Assembly (NCBI RefSeq): GCF_003236295.1
Contig: NZ_POTW01000023.1
Span: 1-64,000, forward strand
Length of the DNA: 64,000 bases
Source of the DNA: Jiangella anatolica
GTDB taxonomy: Bacteria > Actinomycetota > Actinomycetes > Jiangellales > Jiangellaceae
Direction of reading: 5' to 3'
Shown piece after piece: positions 24,996 through 33,200 of the stretch. Each line of letters starts with the position of its first letter. The first letter of the stretch is position 1. A program made the translations under genes and the position numbers. The notes under the pieces were generated by a model. That model ran no database searches, was not told the origin of the DNA, and saw only the letters and a program-made list of their open reading frames with translations.

Positions 24996-26056
24996 CCGAC
25001 AACCGTCCCACCCTCGCCGTCGTCGGGGCCACCGGCGCCGTCGGCACCGTCATGCGCGACATCCTCTCGACCCGGCAGAACGTCTGGGGCGAGATCCGGC
25101 TCATCGCGTCGGCCCGCTCGGCCGGGCGCCGGCTCTCTGTCCGCGGCGAGGAGGTCGAGGTCCTGGAGCTGACCGCCGACGTCTTCGACGGCGTCGACGT
25201 CGCGATGTTCGACGTGCCCGACGAGGTGTCCGCCGAGTGGGCGCCGGTCGCCGCCGAGCGCGGTGTCGTCGTGGTCGACAACTCCGGCGCGTTCCGCATG
25301 GACCCCGACGTCCCGCTGGTCGTGCCCGAGGTCAACGCGCGCATGACCCGGCAGCGGCCCAAGGGCATCATCGCCAACCCCAACTGCACCACGCTGTCGA
25401 TGATCGTGGTGCTGGGCGCGCTGCACGCCGAGCTGGGGCTGACGGCGCTGCACGCGTCGTCGTACCAGGCCGCCTCCGGCGCCGGTCAGGCCGGCATCGA
25501 CACGCTGCACGACCAGCTGAACAAGGTCGCCGGCAACCGCGAGCTGGGCACCCACCCGGGCGACGTCCGCCGCGTCATCGGCTCCGACCTCGGCCCGTTC
25601 CCGGCGCCCCTCGCGCTGAACGTCGTGCCGTGGGCGGGCTCGCTGAAGAACGACGGCTGGAGCTCCGAGGAGCTGAAGATCCGCAACGAGTCGCGCAAGA
25701 TCCTCGACCTGCCCGACCTCAAGGTCTCGGCGACGTGCGTCCGCGTGCCTGTCGTCACCACGCACTCGGTGACCATGCACGCGACGTTCGAGAACGAGGT
25801 CACGACGGAGCGGGCCTGGGAGATCCTGCGCGACGCGCCCGGCGTCGTCCTCTACGACGACCCGGCCCGCGGGGAGTTCCCGACCCCGGCCGACGTCGTC
25901 GGCACCGACCCGACCTGGGTCGGCCGGATCCGCCGCTCGCTGGACGACCCGCACTCGCTGGAGCTGTTCGTCTGCGGCGACAACCTCCGCAAGGGCGCGG
26001 CCCTGAACACCGCACAGATCGCCGAGCTGCTGGCCGCCGAGCTCACGCCCGCCTGA
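24992..26056 (+). CDS. asd: Aspartate-semialdehyde dehydrogenase
   Basis: A 354-residue NADPH enzyme that reduces aspartyl phosphate to the semialdehyde. The NADP site is [12 protein letters not shown] (9-20). The active Cys is in [13 protein letters not shown], and [13 protein letters not shown] and the catalytic His in RVPVVTTHS are present. The start overlaps lysC (ATGA). Length is normal. Confidence 0.97.
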   Translation: MTDNRPTLAVVGATGAVGTVMRDILSTRQNVWGEIRLIASARSAGRRLSVRGEEVEVLELTADVFDGVDVAMFDVPDEVSAEWAPVAAERGVVVVDNSGAFRMDPDVPLVVPEVNARMTRQRPKGIIANPNCTTLSMIVVLGALHAELGLTALHASSYQAASGAGQAGIDTLHDQLNKVAGNRELGTHPGDVRRVIGSDLGPFPAPLALNVVPWAGSLKNDGWSSEELKIRNESRKILDLPDLKVSATCVRVPVVTTHSVTMHATFENEVTTERAWEILRDAPGVVLYDDPARGEFPTPADVVGTDPTWVGRIRRSLDDPHSLELFVCGDNLRKGAALNTAQIAELLAAELTPA

Positions 26057-26482
26057 TCACGGGGACTCTTCGAGGAGCTCTTCGGCCGCCTCGACAAGGT
26101 GGCGGGCCTGGCGGAGCGCTGCGGTCACACGCTGGTGGCTGACGGTCAGGACCCCGTAGTGGGCATCGTCCTTGACGGAGAGCAGTCGGCGCAGGTCGCG
26201 GGCCATGGCCTCGCCGATGCCCGCGACCTGGCCGAGGAGGTCCGCGGCCTGCCGGTGATCCTGTCCGCGCGAACGCCGGCCCAGTGCTGCGCAACACACC
26301 GCGTCAGAGGCCGCGATGCCAGCCAGGACGGCGAGCGACGCGGCGACGTTCGGCGTGGCCAACTCATCGTCCTGTTCGCCGACCAAGTCCGCGACCTCGA
26401 GGAAGGCACGAGCGTGGACCAGCCGGGTGGTCGCTTCGGCCGGACTGCAGGCGGCCGTACGGCCGGTGGACCTGGTGTTCAC
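26057..26482 (-). CDS. HEPN-like protein, partner of an MNT nucleotidyltransferase
   Basis: A 141-residue helical protein. The GTG start overlaps the stop of the upstream nucleotidyltransferase gene by 4 bases and has AGGAGG just upstream. The helix arrangement and the end (SVKDDAHYGVLTVSHQRVTAALRQ is the relevant region) fit HEPN domain proteins, the toxin half of MNT-HEPN modules. A strict RxxxxH RNase motif is not clear; the nearest form is the KDDAHYG segment. It could be a toxin with a divergent site or a substrate-binding partner. Confidence 0.65.
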   Translation of the reverse strand: MNTRSTGRTAACSPAEATTRLVHARAFLEVADLVGEQDDELATPNVAASLAVLAGIAASDAVCCAALGRRSRGQDHRQAADLLGQVAGIGEAMARDLRRLLSVKDDAHYGVLTVSHQRVTAALRQARHLVEAAEELLEESP

Positions 26483-27105
26483 CCGAGCCTCCTGACCTCG
26501 CGTACGACGTCCTGCAGGCTCGCGCCAGCGAGCGCGACGGAGTCCCTGAGCCATCCGTCGACCAATGGGTCTCCCGCTGCGACGTGCTCGGCAAGGCGAG
26601 CGACGGCGAGGGTGTAGACCTGGCATTGATTACCGGTCCAGGTCTCTACACGTTGTCGAAGTTGGTCGATCTGCTCGAGCCAGATCGTCTCGTCGTGGTG
26701 GTCAGGTTCAACGAGCAAGATGTCGATGTCGGAGTCGGCGTCGCCGTCGCCACGGGCTGCCGAGCCAAAGAGTGACGCATGCGTGGGCTGCTCCTGCCAG
26801 GCCTCGAACTCCGCGCGGAGTCGTGCGAGGAGGGTACGCCGAAGAGAGGTCAGGATCTCGACTGCGGGCCATGCGAGGTGGTCGCGATTGGCCTGGTAGA
26901 AGACGGCCGCGGCTCGTTCGTCGGCGCGAACGACGCCCTGGTGCACCAGGCGTGCGAGAGCCAGTCGGATTCCGTTCGGGGATCCGACTCCGGCCAGTTG
27001 CTGGACCTCACGTCCCGTCAGTGGACGAGTCGTGCGCGCCAGCACGGACAGCACCGGTCCGTCGAGAGTGGAGATGACGGAACGTATCGGCAGGGCGACA
27101 TCCAT
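26479..27105 (-). CDS. MNT-type nucleotidyltransferase with N-terminal winged helix
   Basis: A 208-residue protein. Residues about 14-75 form a winged helix (LTGREVQQLAGVGSPNGIRLALARL is split across it), able to bind the operon's own promoter. The minimal nucleotidyltransferase domain follows with GSAARGDGDADSDIDILLVE (114-133), where D126 and D128 bind metal. In MNT-HEPN systems this protein neutralises the HEPN partner, in known cases by AMPylating it. It precedes and overlaps the HEPN-like gene. A nested palindrome lies just upstream. Confidence 0.82.
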   Translation of the reverse strand: MDVALPIRSVISTLDGPVLSVLARTTRPLTGREVQQLAGVGSPNGIRLALARLVHQGVVRADERAAAVFYQANRDHLAWPAVEILTSLRRTLLARLRAEFEAWQEQPTHASLFGSAARGDGDADSDIDILLVEPDHHDETIWLEQIDQLRQRVETWTGNQCQVYTLAVARLAEHVAAGDPLVDGWLRDSVALAGASLQDVVREVRRLG

Positions 27106-27113
27106 TGATCACC

Positions 27114-27163
27114 ATCCTGAGCACGTGCGCAATTTTGTGCGCACACGCTCAGGATAGTGCGCA
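27114..27163 (-). promoter_or_regulatory. Nested palindrome upstream of the MNT/HEPN operon
   Basis: ATCCTGAGC (27114-27122) and GCTCAGGAT (27147-27155) enclose GTGCGCA (27125-27131) and its inverse TGCGCAC (27138-27144). A third GTGCGCA is at 27157-27163. The A/T-rich centre AATTTTG is unusual here. The block begins 9 bases upstream of the MNT start codon and is a likely autoregulatory operator. Confidence 0.65.
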
Positions 27164-27198
27164 TTGCCGCCGTTCGCATCTCTGCCGCTGGCCGTTGG

Positions 27199-27819
27199 TC
27201 AGCACGCCCGCCGCACCGTAGCCAGGGTGACCGGTCCAGCGCCGGCCCAGCTGCCGGTCAGGACGTCGGCGCCGGTCGGCGGCTCGGTGCCGACGGCCCG
27301 GACGACGACCAGCTCGAGGTCGCCGGCCCGGACGATCGTCGCCGGGCCGTCGTCGCGCGTGGTCACGGCTGCGTCCTCGGGCAGCGCCGGATCTGGGCCG
27401 CGGCCGCTGCCGCTCACCCGGGCCGACGGCTCGCGCGGGACCGACTGCCCGTCGACCAGCTCCTCGGCCTGCGGCGCGCCGGCGACGACGACGCGGGCCA
27501 GCGCCGCCACGAAGACCGGGTCGGCGCAGCCGTCGTAGACCCAGCGCGGGCCGAGGACGGAGTGCTCCATCGTGCCGACGAGCGCGGGCTCGGCGCCGGG
27601 CAGTGGTGCGCCGCGGTAGGTCAGCGGCACGTGCAGCACGGCGCCGTCGCCGTCCTGGATCAGGTGCGCCTCCAGCCCCACCTCGCCGGCCGGGTCGTCG
27701 AACCGGTAGGCGCCGAGCTGCCGGTACGGGCCGGCCCCGGCCCACGGTCGCTCGGGCAGCCAGCCGGTCAGCAGCTCCAGCTTGGTCGGCCGCAGCGTCG
27801 CCTGGTGGATGCGCGCCAC
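27199..27819 (-). CDS. Stand-alone maltokinase N-terminal cap-like protein
   Basis: A 206-residue protein that resembles the N-terminal cap domain of actinobacterial maltokinases: ARIHQATLRPTKLELLTGWL at the start and GAYRFDDPAGEVGLEAHL near 36-53. The kinase domain is absent and no trehalose/glycogen gene is nearby. Such orphan cap proteins are known as a separate family of unknown role. The GTG start lies 2 bases after the YqeY stop, so the two genes form an operon. Confidence 0.75.
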   Translation of the reverse strand: MARIHQATLRPTKLELLTGWLPERPWAGAGPYRQLGAYRFDDPAGEVGLEAHLIQDGDGAVLHVPLTYRGAPLPGAEPALVGTMEHSVLGPRWVYDGCADPVFVAALARVVVAGAPQAEELVDGQSVPREPSARVSGSGRGPDPALPEDAAVTTRDDGPATIVRAGDLELVVVRAVGTEPPTGADVLTGSWAGAGPVTLATVRRAC

Positions 27820-27821
27820 GG

Positions 27822-28274
27822 TCAGGCCAGCTTGGCCTTCACCGCGGCGGCGACCTTGCTGCCCTCGACCCGGCCGAGCACCTTCGGCTGCACGAGCTTC
27901 ATCACCTTGCCCATGTCGCGCGGCGACTCCGCACCCGTCTCGGCGATGGCGGCGGTGACGATCGCGTCGAGCTCGTCGTCGGTGAGCGGCTGCGGCAGGT
28001 ACTCGGCGATGATGGCGGCCTCGGCCTCCTCGTTCGCCGCGCTGTCCTCGCGGCCACCGCCACGGAACGCCTCGGCGGCCTCGCGGCGCCGCTTGACCTC
28101 GCGGGTCAGCAGCGCCGTGACCTCGCCGTCGGTCAGCTCGCGCGCGGCCGAGCCGGCGACCTCCTCGGTGCCGACGGCGGCGAGCACCATGCGGAGGGTG
28201 GCCTTGCGCACGTCGTCCTTGGCGCGCATCGCGGAGGTGAGGTCGGCGCGGAGTCGGTCCTTGAGGGCTGCCAT
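27822..28274 (-). CDS. GatB/YqeY domain protein
   Basis: A 150-residue helical protein related to the tail domain of GatB, the tRNA-dependent amidotransferase. Typical blocks are LKDRLRADLTSAMRAKDDVR, EAAIIAEYLPQPLTDDEL and SPRDMGKVMKLVQPKVLGR. Its role as a free protein is unknown; it may bind tRNA. The ATG at 28274 fits the family start; the upstream frame is open but has no homology. The maltokinase-cap gene follows in the same operon. Confidence 0.9.
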   Translation of the reverse strand: MAALKDRLRADLTSAMRAKDDVRKATLRMVLAAVGTEEVAGSAARELTDGEVTALLTREVKRRREAAEAFRGGGREDSAANEEAEAAIIAEYLPQPLTDDELDAIVTAAIAETGAESPRDMGKVMKLVQPKVLGRVEGSKVAAAVKAKLA

Positions 28275-28288
28275 GCGCCTAGTCTGCC

Positions 28289-29794
28289 TCAGCAGCCGTG
28301 CGACGGCGGCAGTCCCGGCGCCGAGCACGGTGCGGGCGCCGACGACGCCCTGGCCGCGGCGGCGGCCACGGTTGCGGGCTCCGCGGCCGGCTCGGTGGCC
28401 GGCGGCTCGGTGAGCGCGCGCGGCCGCAGCGTCATCGCCGCGACGGCGCCGGCGGCGAGCAGGCCGGCGCAGACGCCCATCGCGATGCGGTACGCGTCAG
28501 TGAGCAGCTCCGGGTCCTCGTAGGCCGCACCGGACAGCCCGGCGACGGCGGGCAGGGCGGCGACGGCGAGCAGTCCGGCAGCACGGGCGACGCCGTTGTT
28601 GACGCCGCTGGCGACGCCGGCCAGGTGCTGCGGCGCCGACGCCATCACCGTCGCCGTCAGAGTCGGGACCAGCGTCGTCAGGCCGATGCCGAGCAGCGTC
28701 ACACCGGGCAGGACGCCGGTCAGGTAGTCGTCGCCGGCGTCGACCATGACCAGTAGCACGACGCCGACGGCGGCGCACAGCGAGCCGACGACCAGTGGCG
28801 GCCGGACGCCGAAGCGCTTGGCGAGGTCGGCCGAGCGGCCGGAGAACAGCAGCATGAGGATCGTCGTCGGGACGGTCGCGATGCCGGCCTCCAGCGGCGA
28901 CCAGCCCAGCGTCACCTGCAGCTGGATCACGAGGAAGAACATGACGCCGGACAGCCCGGCGTACACCGCGAGCGTCATGAGGTTGATGCCGCTGAACGTG
29001 CGATCGGAGAACAGCGACAGCGGGACCATCGGGTTCGCGGCCACACGCTCGCGGTAGACGAAGCCGGCCGCCGCCGCGACCGACAGCACCGCCATGCCGA
29101 CGTTGACCGCGGAGGCTCCGGACTCGGGCCAGCTGATCAGCGCATACGTGCTGGCCCCGAGCGCGACGGCGCCGAGCGCGGCACCGGCCACGTCGAACCG
29201 GCCGGTGGCCTCCTCGTCGCGGCTCTCCGGCGCGCTGACGAGGATCAGCCACACCGTGACGACGGCCAGCGGGACGTTGATCGCAAACACCCAGCGCCAG
29301 TCGTACTCCAGCAGCCAGCCGCCGATTAGCGGTCCGATGACGCCGGAGACGCCGGTCAGCCCGGCCCACGCGCCGATGGCCCGGGGCCGGTCGTCGGGGT
29401 GCATGGTGGTCTGCAGGATCGCCAGCGCGCCGGGGGTGAGCAGCGCGCCGCCGATGCCCTGCAGCGCCCGAGCCGCGATCAGCACCTCCGCCGTCGGGGC
29501 GGCGGCGCACAGCACCGACGCCACCGTGAACCAGACGACACCGACCAGGTAGATGCGACGGCGGCCGAGCCGGTCGCCGAGCGAGCCGCCGAGCAGGATC
29601 AGCGCGGCCAGCGTGAGCGTGTAGGCGTTGACGGTCCACTGCAGCGCTGCGAGGCCGGCGTCGAGCTCGCGGCCGATCGTCGGCAGTGCGACGTTGACCA
29701 CAGTGCTGTCGAGGAACGCCATGCCCGAGCCGAGCGCCGTGGCCGTGAGCAGGGCCCGCCCGCGCGGAGTGGCCAGGCGTACACCGTCGCTCAT
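28289..29794 (-). CDS. MFS drug exporter, DHA2 (14-TM) family
   Basis: A 501-residue membrane protein with 14 predicted helices, of the EmrB/QacA group that expels drugs or metabolites by proton antiport. Motif C-like and signature segments are seen: GSGMAFLDSTVVNVALPTIG, GGSLGDRLGRRRIY (motif A) and ALQGIGGALLTPGALAIL. The C-terminus is an Ala/Pro-rich tail. The ATG at 29794 has no ribosome site, but TACCCT ends 9 bases upstream, so a leaderless start is likely; an ATG at 29842 is the alternative and would overlap the divergent gene's start. Confidence 0.85.
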   Translation of the reverse strand: MSDGVRLATPRGRALLTATALGSGMAFLDSTVVNVALPTIGRELDAGLAALQWTVNAYTLTLAALILLGGSLGDRLGRRRIYLVGVVWFTVASVLCAAAPTAEVLIAARALQGIGGALLTPGALAILQTTMHPDDRPRAIGAWAGLTGVSGVIGPLIGGWLLEYDWRWVFAINVPLAVVTVWLILVSAPESRDEEATGRFDVAGAALGAVALGASTYALISWPESGASAVNVGMAVLSVAAAAGFVYRERVAANPMVPLSLFSDRTFSGINLMTLAVYAGLSGVMFFLVIQLQVTLGWSPLEAGIATVPTTILMLLFSGRSADLAKRFGVRPPLVVGSLCAAVGVVLLVMVDAGDDYLTGVLPGVTLLGIGLTTLVPTLTATVMASAPQHLAGVASGVNNGVARAAGLLAVAALPAVAGLSGAAYEDPELLTDAYRIAMGVCAGLLAAGAVAAMTLRPRALTEPPATEPAAEPATVAAAAARASSAPAPCSAPGLPPSHGC

Positions 29795-29840
29795 GGTGAA
29801 GGAGGGTACCCGTGGGGTCCGACTATGGGACGCTGGAGAC

Positions 29841-30764
29841 ATGGTCGTGAAGCGGGTTGCGCTCGGGCTGGCGGCGACGGCCGCGGCCGGGCTCGTCTAC
29901 GCGGCCGGCTATGAGGTGCGGTCCTACCGGCTGCGGCGTTTCGACGTCCCGGTGCTGGCGCCGGACAGCCGGCCGCTGCGCGTGCTGCATGTGTCAGACC
30001 TGCATCTCACGCCTGGTCATCGCGGCCGGGCGGCCTGGGTGCGCCGGCTCGCGGCACTCGAGCCGGACCTCGTCGTCAACACCGGCGACAACCTCTCGCA
30101 TGCCGACGCCATCCCGACGGTGCTCGACGCGCTCGGGCCGCTGCTGGAGCTGCCCGGGGTGTTCGTGTTCGGCTCCAACGACTACTTCGCGCCCCGGCCG
30201 AAGAACCCGGCCCGGTACCTGCTGCCGCTGGATCGGATCCGCCGGCAGAACGCCCGCGACCACGCCGAGGCCGTCGACCTGCCGTGGAAGGAACTGCGCG
30301 ACGAGCTCAGCTCCGCCGGCTGGGTCGACCTCACCAACACGCGCGCCTCCCTGACGGTCGACGGCCGCCGCCTGACCTTCGCCGGCGTCGACGATCCGCA
30401 TCTCGGTCGCGACCGGCTGGGCGACGTCGCCGGGCCGCCGCCGTCGGGCGCGGATCTGGCGGTCGGCGTGGCGCACGCGCCGTACCAGCGGGTCCTCGAC
30501 GCCTTCCATCGCGACGGGTACCAGCTGCTGCTGGCCGGGCACACCCACGGCGGCCAGCTGTGCGTCCCCGGCTACGGCGCGCTGGTCACCAACTGCGACC
30601 TCGACACCGCCCGCGTCAAGGGCGTCTCCCGGCACCCCCGCGTCGGCGGTCCCGGGGCCTCCTGGATGCACGTCTCGGCCGGTCTCGGCACCTCGCCGTA
30701 TGCCCGCGTCCGGTTCGCCTGCCCGCCCGAGGCGACCCTGCTGACCCTGACCGGCGAGCGCTGA
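29841..30764 (+). CDS. Membrane-anchored metallophosphoesterase
   Basis: A 307-residue calcineurin-like phosphoesterase with an N-terminal membrane anchor (about 6-22). The dinuclear metal motifs are complete: DLHLTPGH, NTGDN, FGSNDY (normally GNHD, here GSND), and the C-terminal GHTHGGQ. The His of the GNHD motif is thus replaced by Asn in the order G-S-N-D, as in many YkuE/actinobacterial relatives. Substrates may be phospholipid or nucleotide derivatives. It is divergent from the MFS gene. Confidence 0.88.
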   Translation: MVVKRVALGLAATAAAGLVYAAGYEVRSYRLRRFDVPVLAPDSRPLRVLHVSDLHLTPGHRGRAAWVRRLAALEPDLVVNTGDNLSHADAIPTVLDALGPLLELPGVFVFGSNDYFAPRPKNPARYLLPLDRIRRQNARDHAEAVDLPWKELRDELSSAGWVDLTNTRASLTVDGRRLTFAGVDDPHLGRDRLGDVAGPPPSGADLAVGVAHAPYQRVLDAFHRDGYQLLLAGHTHGGQLCVPGYGALVTNCDLDTARVKGVSRHPRVGGPGASWMHVSAGLGTSPYARVRFACPPEATLLTLTGER

Positions 30765-30827
30765 CCGACCGAGGGGTGAACCGGATTTCGATCCTGCGCC
30801 CGGCTCGGATATGCTGGCCCAGCACTT

Positions 30828-31171
<344 letters not shown>

Positions 31172-31206
31172 CACCCCACCCGCTACGGGGGAACGCGGGT
31201 GGGGTG
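31172..31206. terminator. 12-bp hairpin, probable terminator of the sigma/anti-sigma operon
   Basis: CACCCCACCCGC and GCGGGTGGGGTG pair perfectly around an 11-base loop. It lies 31 bases past the stop of the minus-strand gene at 31237 and could stop transcription from both sides. Confidence 0.7.
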
Positions 31207-31236
31207 CCTTTCGGGGGATGTCCACTTTGCTGACGA

Positions 31237-32382
31237 TCAGCCGCTCGATGCGGGATCGGCTTGCCAGCTTGCGATCAGCTGTGGGTCGTCTCCAGGTGCG
31301 GGATGCACGGATTGTGCGATGTCCAGTGTGGTGTCAGCGCTGGCGTTGTGGGTCGTGAGGCTCGCGAGCACCTCCTCGGCTACCTGCCAGGTGACCGAGA
31401 CGAGCACGGGCTCCGCGTGTAGGAGCCCCGGCTTCCCGTTAACCTCGATGACCTCGTCGCCCACACGGGCTCGCAGCCACAGGTTCTCCTTGGCGCTATC
31501 GACGGTCAAGATCAGCTCGTCGTTCTCGACCTGGTAGAACACGCCGCCGACCGCAGCGTTGCCGGCTCTCGCGGGCACCATGTAGTCGGCGTCGGCGGCT
31601 ATGGACCACTGATCGAGCGAAATCTGGCCGTCGGTGTATCGGGCCGCGAGGGCGAGTTCGACGACTTCGTCGTCGGACAACGGGCTACCGGCAACCATCC
31701 AGCTACCCTCGGCAGTCCCCCAGCTCGCGGCTACGCCATCCTTTCCGGCCTCCTGGTGAGAGACGGAAATGAGCGTGGATCCGGCTTCCAGTGTGCGAGC
31801 CTCCGCGTTGGGATCACGAACGTAGGGAACGTCGACGTAGCTCACGGAGACGGCACGGGTCACTGTGCCGTCGTCCAAGTCGACGAGCCTGAGGTTCTGC
31901 ATCGGTAGCGCCGCGCAAGCGTCTTCGTACGGTGCGAGCAAGTCTGCCGCGGCCGTGTAGTCAGTCGCCGAGGCCGTCTCGGGCGCCGGCGCCGCCTCCT
32001 GGGACCACAGCAAGCGCAGCGGTACGGGAACGTCCGTGGTGTCGGCCACGTGGCGCACGCCCTCCGTGACGGCCTGGTCGACTGCTGCCTGTGCGTCGCC
32101 AACCGTCTGCGGGCAGTCGACCGGCGCCGCAGCGTGGTCAAGGGGCCCCGCGGCGGCGCGATCGTCGGGACCGGAATCGAACGGGCTGGATGTTCCCCAC
32201 CAGGACGTGGTTGTGCCCGCGACGGTCAGGGCGGCAACGGCGGTGACGGTGAGACCGACTGCGCTGACACGACGGTGCCGGTGGAGCATACGCGCACGCA
32301 CCTCGATCTCCCCGAGGGGACGCGGCGGCGCGGCCGGGAAGCTGCGTAGGTGCCGTGCGAGTTCCTCGTCGAGCGGTGTCAT
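31237..32382 (-). CDS. Single-pass membrane protein, probable partner of the adjacent ECF sigma factor
   Basis: A 381-residue protein: cytoplasmic residues 1-38, one helix at about 39-58 (RVSAVGLTVTAVAALTVAG), and a large external domain with no recognised family (strands such as DELILTVDSAKENLWLRARV). Gene order, overlap with the sigma gene (ATGA) and topology match anti-sigma/sensor proteins, but no ZAS zinc motif (HxxxCxxC) is present in the short cytoplasmic part. It may be a target lipoprotein-like sensor rather than a classical anti-sigma factor. GAGGAGA precedes the ATG. Base composition is slightly lower in GC than its neighbours. Confidence 0.7.
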   Translation of the reverse strand: MTPLDEELARHLRSFPAAPPRPLGEIEVRARMLHRHRRVSAVGLTVTAVAALTVAGTTTSWWGTSSPFDSGPDDRAAAGPLDHAAAPVDCPQTVGDAQAAVDQAVTEGVRHVADTTDVPVPLRLLWSQEAAPAPETASATDYTAAADLLAPYEDACAALPMQNLRLVDLDDGTVTRAVSVSYVDVPYVRDPNAEARTLEAGSTLISVSHQEAGKDGVAASWGTAEGSWMVAGSPLSDDEVVELALAARYTDGQISLDQWSIAADADYMVPARAGNAAVGGVFYQVENDELILTVDSAKENLWLRARVGDEVIEVNGKPGLLHAEPVLVSVTWQVAEEVLASLTTHNASADTTLDIAQSVHPAPGDDPQLIASWQADPASSG

Positions 32383-32888
32383 GAGATCTCCTCGGAGGTC
32401 GCGGTGGGAGAGGAGAGGACGCTGCCCAGCTGCTGGCGCGCGCGGCTGAGGGTGGACGCGACGGTGCCGCGCGTGATCCCGAGCGTCACGGCGATCTCCG
32501 CCTCCGGCAGGTCCGCGATGTAGCGCAGCGCCACGATGTGGCGGGTCCGGCTCGGAAGTGCCGCAACCGCATCCCACAGGGCATCGTTCCGCGGCTCCGG
32601 CGCGTCCGGATGCCGCTGGGGCTGCCCCGCCATCCGTTCCAGCGCGCGCCGCTCCAGGCGGCCGCGCCGCCACCGCGACCGCACGTGGTTGATGGCAACG
32701 GTTTGCAACCACGCGATGGGCGAGGTGACCTCGGCCGTGGCCGGCCAGCGCGCCAGCGCCCGCGCGAACGCCTCGGCCGTCGCCTCCTCAGCGAGGTCGC
32801 GGTCCCCGACGGCGACGGTGACGACCCGCAGCACGCGCGGCCACAGCGCGCTGTACCAGTCGGCGAAGTCGTCCTGCATCGTCCTCAC
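32379..32888 (-). CDS. ECF-type RNA polymerase sigma factor
   Basis: A 169-residue sigma factor of the SigE/SigM-like size. Sigma-2 is at about 8-70 (ALWPRVLRVVTVAVGDRDLA, IAWLQTVAINHVRSRWRR) and sigma-4 at about 108-155 (LPSRTRHIVALRYIADLPEA, LGITRGTVASTLSRARQQL). The GTG start has GAAGG upstream; an ATG three codons later is possible. It is the first gene of a two-gene operon with the membrane protein that overlaps its stop. A stress-signal role is inferred only from the type. Confidence 0.9.
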   Translation of the reverse strand: MRTMQDDFADWYSALWPRVLRVVTVAVGDRDLAEEATAEAFARALARWPATAEVTSPIAWLQTVAINHVRSRWRRGRLERRALERMAGQPQRHPDAPEPRNDALWDAVAALPSRTRHIVALRYIADLPEAEIAVTLGITRGTVASTLSRARQQLGSVLSSPTATSEEIS

Positions 32889-33200
32889 GGTGTCATGACC
32901 TTCGAGGACCCGAGAATGTTGAGTAGATGTCTCGGTTAGCTGCCTTCACTCTGGACCGCGCGACCCGGGGCCGTGGAGCAACCAGCCTGACGCACGGCGA
33001 GGCAATGGTTCCGGCCTGGACGAAGGGCGCGAATCGAGGGTGGCTGAGGCCGGGCGGGATGCTGCTGGCTCGGCCTGCGCTGGCTGGCCTCAAGCATCGT
33101 GTACGGCGCAGACAATCCGTCCGGGCAGCAGGACCAGGACACGTACCTATGCGCGCTCCAGGCTGCTCTGGCGTCGACGTGATCGAGTTCGGCCAGTGGC
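32889..33200. other. Intergenic region upstream of the sigma gene; no gene seen
   Basis: This 312-base stretch must contain the promoter of the sigma operon at its left end. Short open frames on both strands have no ribosome sites or family resemblance. No strong repeat was found. Confidence 0.5.

Noticed and set aside
31172-31206. The strong hairpin as a CRISPR repeat or insertion-sequence end
   Set aside because: It occurs once, with no spacer array and no transposase; its place beyond a stop codon fits a terminator.
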